Source of the DNA: Vulcanococcus sp. SFB_649D_100_25
Lineage (GTDB): Bacteria; Cyanobacteriota; Cyanobacteriia; PCC-6307; Cyanobiaceae
Reading direction: 5' to 3'
Length of the DNA stretch: 9,877 nucleotides
Assembly (NCBI GenBank): GCA_030833825.1
Contig: JAURGL010000056.1
Location: forward strand, 1 to 9,877
This document shows, in pieces, positions 1 through 5,309 of this stretch. The first letter of the stretch is position 1. Every line of letters starts with the position of its first letter. The notes under the pieces were generated by a model. That model had not been told where the DNA came from, did no database searches, and was given only the letters and a program-made list of their open reading frames with translations. The translations under genes were made by a program, and so were the position numbers.

Positions 1-945
1 ATGAAGAGTCCAGGCCTGAAAACCACGCCCATCCTTTCGCTGCGGGGCCGCCGCGATGAGAGGGGGCTGGTCCTGGCGGCCGTTGGTTTTGGGATCGGGG
101 CAGGATTGCTGCTGGCCTCACCCATGGCCGAGTTCCTGGAGGGCCCCGGGGTCGGGGAGCGCCACCAGGTCGTCAATCCCTTCAGCAGCTGGAACAGCCT
201 CAGTGACGCGGACGTGGTGGTCCTCGGCACCGACGTCGGAGGGGGCAACACGGACGTGATGTACACGATCCGCGTGCAGAACGGGGTCACCAAGCTGCTC
301 CAGGTGCCCCGTGACACCTACATCAACTCCAGCAGCTTTGGGCCTGTCAAGGCCAATGCTCTCTATGCCTATGGCGGCCCCGAGGCCGTCAAAGCCGAGC
401 TCTCCAAGCACCTGGGGCGCCCGGTTCGGCACCACATCCTGGTGAATCTGGCGGTGATCCGGCGCCTCGGCGATGCCCTCGGAGGCCTGGAGGTCAACGT
501 CCCCAAACGGATGTGGTACCACGACAACACCCAAGGCCTGCACATCGATCTGCAGCCCGGCAGGCAGGTCCTCAAGGGGCGTGATCTCGAGGGCTTCCTG
601 CGGTTCCGGCACGACGAGATGGGTGACATCGGCCGGCTCGATCGGCAGCGCCTGGTGCTCAATGCCCTCTTCAAGCAGATCACCCGACCGGAAAGCTTGA
701 TGCGCCTCCCCTCCCTGTTGGCGGTGGCGGGCAAGGACCTCAAAACCGACCTCGGCCCCATGGAGATCGGGGGGTTAATCAGCGCCATGGGCAGCACGGA
801 ACTGGATGCCGAACGCCTGGGCGGACGCCCGTTCATGCGCGATGGGATCAGCTACTGGCAGGCCGACTGGCCCGACAACGAAGCGGCCGGGGCCGCTGCC
901 GGGGCTGCGGCAGGAAGCCAGGAACGCTTCAAGTTCCTCTTCTAG
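1..945 (+). CDS. LCP (LytR-CpsA-Psr) family envelope protein
   Basis: This 314-residue protein has a basic N-terminus, one membrane helix at about residues 22-42, and an extracytoplasmic LCP domain at about 70-225. LCP proteins transfer lipid-linked glycopolymers to peptidoglycan or other envelope acceptors, or act as related pyrophosphatases. Family marks that can be seen are the LGTD strand (D78), D85, the catalytic-loop PRDT (R104, D105), the Asn-Ala-Tyr-Gly-Gly stretch near 119-126, and the FLRFRHDEMGDIGRLDRQR block (199-216), whose Arg and Asp residues bind pyrophosphate and magnesium in known members. The C-terminus ends in an Ala/Gly-rich stretch (294-305) and a basic-aromatic tail. 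The ATG is the first base of the window, so its ribosome binding site cannot be seen and a start further upstream is possible. The gene converges on the DUF6737-like gene, overlapping by 4 bases. Family assignment is firm; the polymer it handles is unknown. Confidence 0.9.
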   Translation: MKSPGLKTTPILSLRGRRDERGLVLAAVGFGIGAGLLLASPMAEFLEGPGVGERHQVVNPFSSWNSLSDADVVVLGTDVGGGNTDVMYTIRVQNGVTKLLQVPRDTYINSSSFGPVKANALYAYGGPEAVKAELSKHLGRPVRHHILVNLAVIRRLGDALGGLEVNVPKRMWYHDNTQGLHIDLQPGRQVLKGRDLEGFLRFRHDEMGDIGRLDRQRLVLNALFKQITRPESLMRLPSLLAVAGKDLKTDLGPMEIGGLISAMGSTELDAERLGGRPFMRDGISYWQADWPDNEAAGAAAGAAAGSQERFKFLF

Positions 946-1205
946 AGGCGGTTCTGATCCCGGCCCTGGGAATCAACGGGAGCCGGGCTGCTCAAGTCCA
1001 GGGCTCCGGAGCGGTAGGCGGAGGGCACCAGGACGAGGAACAACCCCCACCAGATCAGAACCCCCAGGGCCACAGGCGCGGTGATCCACCACAACCGCAG
1101 CAGCACCCAGCTGCCGGCAATCACCAGAACACCGGTGAGCAGGATCGACCAGGGCTGACACCACCAGGGCTTCAGGCTCCAGAAGGGAGGCTGCGGCTCA
1201 GACAT
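942..1205 (-). CDS. small DUF6737-like membrane protein
   Basis: The gene encodes 87 residues with two predicted membrane helices (about 18-36 and 42-62) and a very Trp-rich sequence. The stretch LKPWWCQPWSILLTG (11-25) and the paired WW near 52-53 resemble the uncharacterised cyanobacterial family DUF6737, recalled from memory and not searched. The start was placed at the ATG (1203-1205, read on the minus strand) beginning MSEPQPP. The frame stays open further upstream, but that extension lies inside the mgtC-like gene. The ATG overlaps the end of the mgtC-like gene by 8 bases, has no clear Shine-Dalgarno, and is probably translated by coupling. The last 4 bases are shared with the convergent LCP gene. 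The function is unknown. Confidence 0.75.
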   Translation of the reverse strand: MSEPQPPFWSLKPWWCQPWSILLTGVLVIAGSWVLLRLWWITAPVALGVLIWWGLFLVLVPSAYRSGALDLSSPAPVDSQGRDQNRL

Positions 1206-1668
1206 GGGGCTTCTTGGCATGTTGAGACAGGACCACCAGAGCCAGGACCAGGGCTGCAAAGGCCAGCACCGGGGTTGAGGCGGCCACCGTCACCCCAAGG
1301 GCGGCAGTGAACCAGATCGAGGCGGCACTGGTGAGGCCATGCACCCGCGGGGCCGGCTCCCCCTGCTTCTCCCCGCTGCGGTCCACCAGGATCTCCCCGG
1401 CCCCCAGAAAACCAACACCGGTGGCGATGCCTTGAATGACCCGGCTGCGGGCATCCGCATCCGGGCCCGCCGCCAACACCAGCAGGCAGGCACTGAGGCC
1501 CACCAGCACATGCATCCGCAGGCGATTCGGCTGGGGCTGACTGAAGTGCTGGGCGCGGTTGTATCCCACCGCCAAACCGCACAAGACCGACAACCCCAGG
1601 CGCAACAGCACCGTCAGGTCGACGTTCGGGGTGGTGGGCCAGGCAATCGCCAACAAGAGCGAGCTCAT
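1198..1668 (-). CDS. MgtC/SapB family membrane protein
   Basis: This is a 156-residue integral membrane protein matching the N-terminal hydrophobic domain of the MgtC/SapB family, without the cytoplasmic ACT-like C-terminal domain. Visible family marks are RMHVLVGLSA (51-60), GVGFLGAGEIL (84-94) and HGLTSAASIWFTAALG (110-125). Four or five helices fill about residues 17-35, 53-68, 82-95, 113-130 and 134-150. The usual Glu-Arg-Glu after the first helix is replaced here by Tyr-Asn-Arg-Ala-Gln (36-40). Characterised MgtC proteins affect magnesium adaptation and F-type ATPase activity; a direct transport role is not established. The start is the ATG beginning MSSLLLAIAW, with a GGAGA Shine-Dalgarno at 1678-1682. 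A longer open frame to 1863 gives a charged N-terminus unlike the family and would run through the divergent FUSC gene. It is probably co-transcribed with the DUF6737-like gene. Confidence 0.87.
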   Translation of the reverse strand: MSSLLLAIAWPTTPNVDLTVLLRLGLSVLCGLAVGYNRAQHFSQPQPNRLRMHVLVGLSACLLVLAAGPDADARSRVIQGIATGVGFLGAGEILVDRSGEKQGEPAPRVHGLTSAASIWFTAALGVTVAASTPVLAFAALVLALVVLSQHAKKPHV

Positions 1669-1716
1669 CGGGGCAGTTCTCCATAAGCTCCGCTCAGAAC
1701 CACGCCGCCGCGGCCT

Positions 1717-2673
1717 GTGGATGCCCTGCTGGTGCGCAATGCGCTCAAGATGTTTGCGGCGGTGTTCATCACGGCGGCGATCGCCGCGTGGTGCGAGCGC
1801 ATCGAGTTTCTCTGGTATCCGCTGATGGCGGTGGTGATTGTTGTCGACGACAACGATGAGCACACCGTCAAAGCCGCCTCAGCCCGCGTAATGGGCACGG
1901 TGGTGGGGGGTCTGGTCACCTTCATCGTCCACACGATTCTCGCGGGCTGGATGGGTGTGCTGGTCTCCATCCTGCTGATGATCCCGGTGATGCGCCTGTT
2001 CGGCTGGCAATCGGGCCTGGGAACCGCCGCCACCTTGAGCGTGATGTTCCTGATGATTCCAAGCCACGTAGCCCTCAACTGGGACTACGTCTTCAACCGG
2101 GCTCTGGACACCGTGGTGGGCTGCCTGGTGGCCCTGGGGGTTGGCCTGCTGTTCTGGCCGCGCAACGGCTACCACGAGCTCGCCCAGATCGATCGTCAAT
2201 GGCGCAGCAGCCTGGAGGGCCAGCTGCAGCGCTACCGCGACTGGATCACCGGGATCGGCCCCAGGCCGGCGCCCCTCGCCACCGCTCCCCTTACGAACCA
2301 ACTGCAGCAGATGGAGCAGCTGGTGCAACAGGAGCGCCATGGCCCCAGGAAACGCAAGCTGCGCCAAAGCCGCTGGGAGCAGCGCCTGCGCCTCTGGCAG
2401 ATCACCCACTTCCACTGGACCGCCTGGGAACGCCTGCTGGAATCCCTGCCCGAGCAGATCGCCGGGACGTCCCCTCTGCTGCAGCGCAGTATCGAGGGGC
2501 TTGAACAGCAACTGAGCGGAGCACCCCAGCCCACGCCCCCGCGCGACAGCGCCCCCTGGCAGCGCCTGGCCCAGGTGCAACAGCTCCCCCTGCTCTCCCT
2601 GCTCGCCCTCTCCGAAGAGTTGCGGCCATTGCACGCCAGCCTCGGCGGTCTCAACAAGCCGGTTCGATGCTGA
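1717..2673 (+). CDS. FUSC family membrane protein, first half of a split exporter
   Basis: The protein has 318 residues. An N-terminal membrane domain (about 9-147) of five or six helices is followed by a soluble, helical, Gln/Arg-rich domain (150-318). The membrane part shows FUSC/aromatic acid exporter marks: ARVMGTVVGG (57-65) after a charged loop with DDNDEH (44-49), and the closing LFWP (145-148). E. coli AaeB, a p-hydroxybenzoate exporter of this superfamily, is about 650 residues and holds two such membrane-plus-soluble halves. Here each half is its own gene, and the next gene starts 7 bases before this one stops. The start is a GTG at 1717, the only standard start between the in-frame TAA at 1684-1686 and the first helix. 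No clear Shine-Dalgarno precedes it. It lies 48 bases from the divergent mgtC-like gene. The role as inner-membrane pump is inferred from family and neighbours; the substrate is unknown. Confidence 0.85.
   Translation: MDALLVRNALKMFAAVFITAAIAAWCERIEFLWYPLMAVVIVVDDNDEHTVKAASARVMGTVVGGLVTFIVHTILAGWMGVLVSILLMIPVMRLFGWQSGLGTAATLSVMFLMIPSHVALNWDYVFNRALDTVVGCLVALGVGLLFWPRNGYHELAQIDRQWRSSLEGQLQRYRDWITGIGPRPAPLATAPLTNQLQQMEQLVQQERHGPRKRKLRQSRWEQRLRLWQITHFHWTAWERLLESLPEQIAGTSPLLQRSIEGLEQQLSGAPQPTPPRDSAPWQRLAQVQQLPLLSLLALSEELRPLHASLGGLNKPVRC
1776..1785. repeat. HIP1 palindrome GGCGATCGCC
   Basis: This copy of the cyanobacterial highly iterated palindrome lies in the first membrane helix of the first FUSC protein and is read there as Ala-Ile-Ala (residues 21-23). 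Confidence 0.85.
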
Positions 2674-3725
2674 TCACCCGCAGCGAGTTACGTCTGGCGA
2701 TCGCCGCCGGTCTGAGCAATGGCTTCGCCAGCCTCACCGGATTGGCCTTCGGCTACTACGCCCCTCTGGCGGTGGTGGCGGTGGCCACCGGCAGCTATGG
2801 GGGGGCCCTGGAGCTCGGCCGCCAACGCATGCTCGGAACGGTGCTCGGCTCGATCCTCCTGCTGGTGGGCTACTGGGGCCTCAAGGACATTCCGATGCCC
2901 CTGGCGATCGCGATCACCCTGGCCGTGCTGCGCCTGTTGGGGGGCTGGCTGAAGCTGCTGGTGGGCTACAAGGTGGGCGGCCTCATCGTGGTGATGGGCT
3001 GGCTGGTGCACGAGAGCAACCTCGTGACCTGGATCCCCCTGCGCTTTTTCTGGAGCGCCTTCGGCGTGCTGCTGGCGTTGCTCTGTCTTCGCCTGTTCTG
3101 GCCCGCGCGAACTCTCGATGGGATCTATGGGCGTTACGGAGCTCTATTCGGGGAGCTGCAGAGGACCTATCGCCTCCTCGCCCAGAGACTTGATGACCGT
3201 GATGGCAACACCCCAGCCGAGGATGTGAGCGTGGATGACTACCGGCGTCTGCGCAATCAGCTGGTGGGCATCCGCCAATTGCTGCCGCAACTGCGCCAGG
3301 AACTCGGCGGGAATGCGGATCTTCATCCCAGTTTCCAGCTGATCCGGCGCCTGGATGACACCTGCTCACGCCTGATCGTGATGGTGGGAGGCATGGCCCG
3401 CCAAGCCCCCAGCTCGGGCAGTTCCGATCTGTTGCGCAGCGTGCACCGCGCCGAAGCCGATCTACTGATCACCCTCGCGGCTCGGCTGGAGCTCTGGCAG
3501 GAACGCTTCGCCCGCAATCGACGCAGCCTGCCGCGGGTGCCGATGACACCGATGGAACTGCCCAGCAGCTGGCAAATGCTCACCCGCGAGCTCAACGATC
3601 CAGCCCTGAACACCGCCCCGCTTCCGAGACTGCAGCGCATCGCCAGGCGTCTGCTGCTGTGCCGGCAGGCCGAGCAAGCCATCGGTGATGCCGAGCGCCA
3701 CTGGCAGGCTCTGATGCCCCGCTAG
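2667..3725 (+). CDS. FUSC family membrane protein, second half of a split exporter
   Basis: The protein has 352 residues, with about five or six membrane helices in 10-145 and a soluble, mostly helical domain from about 150 to the end. The FUSC marks are QRMLGTVLGS (53-62) and the closing LFWP (143-146). These sit in the same places as the matching motifs of the preceding protein, so the two are likely divergent paralogues forming a heteromeric equivalent of AaeB-type exporters. The ATG lies inside the end of the upstream gene (ATGCTGA, 2667-2673) without a good Shine-Dalgarno, which suggests translational coupling and matched amounts. Its stop codon lies in a CTAG shared with the convergent small membrane protein gene. 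Two HIP1 sites fall in its membrane-helix codons. Family membership is well supported; partner and substrate are inferred. Confidence 0.85.
   Translation: MLITRSELRLAIAAGLSNGFASLTGLAFGYYAPLAVVAVATGSYGGALELGRQRMLGTVLGSILLLVGYWGLKDIPMPLAIAITLAVLRLLGGWLKLLVGYKVGGLIVVMGWLVHESNLVTWIPLRFFWSAFGVLLALLCLRLFWPARTLDGIYGRYGALFGELQRTYRLLAQRLDDRDGNTPAEDVSVDDYRRLRNQLVGIRQLLPQLRQELGGNADLHPSFQLIRRLDDTCSRLIVMVGGMARQAPSSGSSDLLRSVHRAEADLLITLAARLELWQERFARNRRSLPRVPMTPMELPSSWQMLTRELNDPALNTAPLPRLQRIARRLLLCRQAEQAIGDAERHWQALMPR
2696..2705. repeat. HIP1 palindrome GGCGATCGCC
   Basis: This is the full ten-base form. It sits in the first membrane helix of the second FUSC protein, encoding Ala-Ile-Ala at residues 11-13. 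Confidence 0.85.
2904..2911. repeat. HIP1 core GCGATCGC
   Basis: Only the eight-base core is present; one flank departs from the ten-base form. It encodes Ala-Ile-Ala (80-82) in a membrane helix of the second FUSC protein. Confidence 0.8.
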
Positions 3726-3907
3726 CTCTCAGGCCGGGAGCTCCACCAGCGCTCGACGCGATAGCCCCACACCACCAGCAACACCACCAGCCAGAACCAC
3801 AGCTCCGGGGCATTGGCGTTGAACAGGATCAGCAGGAGCACCACCTCGGCCACCAGCCAGGGCAGCTCTTTGCGCAGCAGGGGGTTGCGGGGAAGCCGGT
3901 GTTTCAT
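3722..3907 (-). CDS. 61-residue two-helix membrane protein linked to hlyD
   Basis: This small protein starts with a basic stretch (MKHRLPRNPLLRKELP), then has two predicted membrane helices (about 17-30 and 35-50) and ends in a basic, Trp-containing tail. I do not recognise the family. It is unlikely to be a chance frame: its ATG overlaps the hlyD-like stop as ATGA (3904-3907), its composition is that of a real membrane protein, and its stop is packed into the CTAG shared with the second FUSC gene. E. coli aaeXAB has an analogous small membrane protein (AaeX, DUF1656) beside its HlyD and FUSC partners. No convincing AaeX sequence match is visible, so that comparison is positional only. It may be an accessory subunit of the exporter. 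Confidence 0.75.
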   Translation of the reverse strand: MKHRLPRNPLLRKELPWLVAEVVLLLILFNANAPELWFWLVVLLVVWGYRVERWWSSRPES

Positions 3908-5244
3908 TCGATCGTGTTGGGCTGCCGCAGGAAGGGGCGGTTCCAGAGGGAATCAATGCGCAGGCTGCGGTAGCCACCCGTAAGGGAGCGCAGACCGGGC
4001 AGCACATAACTGAGCGGAGAGCGCCACTCCACATAGGCGTGGGTGCTCACGGTGAGGCCATCACGCACCGGGAAGACCCCGCTGCCCCCGGAGAGGGTCC
4101 AGCGGTAGCCATCGTTGCTGCCCTTGTCTCGGGCCAGTTCGATTTCAGCGCGCATCACCGGTCCGTTCTTGGTGAGCTCCTTCGCCAGCTGGGGGTTGCC
4201 GGTGGTGGTCGACACGTCGTCTTCCGTGGCGGGCAGGGTGAGCACGGAGGTGACTCGACCGACAATGCCCCCGAAGCGGCCCCGTTGCTTCCATTGAGGC
4301 ACCACCTCCACCGGCAGACCGAGGGGTAGGCGACGGGCGTCGGCAGGCGAGAAGTAGGCCACGGCGCGCAGCTCGGGATCCTTGGCGCTCGGTTTCTCAG
4401 GGCGCCCGATGGTGCCCAACCGCTGTCCGGTGGAGACGGTCTGGCCCGGGATCACCTGCAGGTCCAGCAGGGTCCCATCGCGCTCAGCGATCACCGAGCC
4501 GTCGTAGGCAATCTTGGCCTCGGTCACCCGGATCTGCCGCTTGAGATCGTCAATCTGATAACGGCGATTGAGAGCCTCGGTCTCAATGTTGAGCTTCACC
4601 TGTTCATAGCTGGTGAGCACCTTCTTGCGATCGATCTTCACCCCATCGAGATTGACGCTGGTGTTGGTGAGCCCTTGCTCTGCCGACACCACTTCCGTGG
4701 AGAGCGGAGCCACCACCTCCCGCCGGCTCAACCACTCCAGATTGCGCACCTTGCTGCTGTACGTGGATTGCAGCTGCCGGTAGCGACGGCTGTCGTCGTC
4801 AAGCTTGGCCAGGGCCACATCCACCGCCCTTTTTTCCGTCTCCAGACGGGCCAGATCACGGCGGTCGAGGTCGCTGTTGATGCGCTGCAGCTGGGCAAGA
4901 TTCCCCTTCTGCTGAGCCAGCTGCTTTTCGAGCACCGGCAGATACAGGGTCATCAACACCTCGCCCTTACGCACGGACTGACCCACCTTCACAGGCACCT
5001 TGAGCACCTGTCCGCCCGCCCGGGCATTGAGCACCCCCGCATTGTTGGGATAGAGGAACACCCCCTGGCCGCTCACCTCCGTGGGCACCGGCCAGAACAG
5101 GGCCCAGAGCACCAGCACACCCCCCACGCCCGCCAAGCAGACGCCCACCTGGCCGTGGTCACTGAGACCATCCCAACGCTGCTGGAGCCGCTGACGCTGC
5201 ACGCGCCAACGGGATTGGAGGCCTGAGGTCATGGCCGTCAGCAT
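3904..5244 (-). CDS. HlyD-family membrane fusion protein (periplasmic adaptor)
   Basis: The adaptor has 446 residues: a cytoplasmic basic N-terminus, one membrane helix (about 33-52), the first lipoyl half (about 68-100, GGQVLKVPVKVGQSVRKGEVL), a long coiled-coil hairpin (about 101-245), the second lipoyl half (about 247-281, AERDGTLLDLQVIPGQTVSTGQ) and beta-rich domains (291-410). HlyD proteins bridge an inner-membrane pump and a TolC channel. The C-terminal third, with TLPAT (336-340), GNPQLAKEL (349-357), Tyr-Arg-Trp (380-382) and SPLSYVLPGLRSLTG (409-423), recalls NHLM bacteriocin secretion adaptors rather than AaeA. The start at 5244 has GGGG six bases upstream; an in-frame ATG at 5232 is the alternative. 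A longer reading to 5367 would overlap the tolC signal-peptide codons and is rejected. It diverges from tolC and is coupled to the 61-residue gene. Confidence 0.88.
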   Translation of the reverse strand: MLTAMTSGLQSRWRVQRQRLQQRWDGLSDHGQVGVCLAGVGGVLVLWALFWPVPTEVSGQGVFLYPNNAGVLNARAGGQVLKVPVKVGQSVRKGEVLMTLYLPVLEKQLAQQKGNLAQLQRINSDLDRRDLARLETEKRAVDVALAKLDDDSRRYRQLQSTYSSKVRNLEWLSRREVVAPLSTEVVSAEQGLTNTSVNLDGVKIDRKKVLTSYEQVKLNIETEALNRRYQIDDLKRQIRVTEAKIAYDGSVIAERDGTLLDLQVIPGQTVSTGQRLGTIGRPEKPSAKDPELRAVAYFSPADARRLPLGLPVEVVPQWKQRGRFGGIVGRVTSVLTLPATEDDVSTTTGNPQLAKELTKNGPVMRAEIELARDKGSNDGYRWTLSGGSGVFPVRDGLTVSTHAYVEWRSPLSYVLPGLRSLTGGYRSLRIDSLWNRPFLRQPNTIE

Positions 5245-5258
5245 GCATCCCCGCAGCA

Positions 5259-5272
5259 GATCTGGCCAGATC
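5259..5272. promoter_or_regulatory. perfect 14-bp palindrome, candidate operator
   Basis: GATCTGGCCAGATC is identical to its reverse complement. It lies in the 65-base space between the divergent hlyD-like (start 5244) and tolC (start 5310) genes. The flanking pair one base further out is mismatched, and the next pair (C 5257/G 5274) matches again. A single dimeric regulator bound here could control both genes. No clear -35/-10 pair is visible and no regulator gene is nearby, so operator function is inferred from location and symmetry only. Confidence 0.4.
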
Positions 5273-5309
5273 CGGCAAACTGCATCGAAACCCGTCCCGC
5301 GGAGAGGGC

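Noticed and set aside
942..1010. Possible terminator hairpins after the LCP gene
   Set aside because: GC-rich short inverted matches exist but none is followed by a T run, and the region is coding for the DUF6737-like protein.
1669..1863. N-terminal extension of the MgtC-like protein to 1863
   Set aside because: The 65 added residues are His/Arg-rich, unlike the family, and lie antisense to the start of the FUSC gene. The internal ATG has a good Shine-Dalgarno.
1879..2634. 251-residue minus-strand open frame opposite the first FUSC gene
   Set aside because: Its product is Gln/His/Gly-rich, as expected from reading Leu/Gln-rich codons backwards. The + strand frame has clear membrane helices and FUSC motifs.
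4675..5226. 183-residue + strand open frame opposite the hlyD gene
   Set aside because: It is a His/Gln/Leu-rich shadow of the HlyD coiled-coil codons, with no ribosome binding site or recognisable domain.
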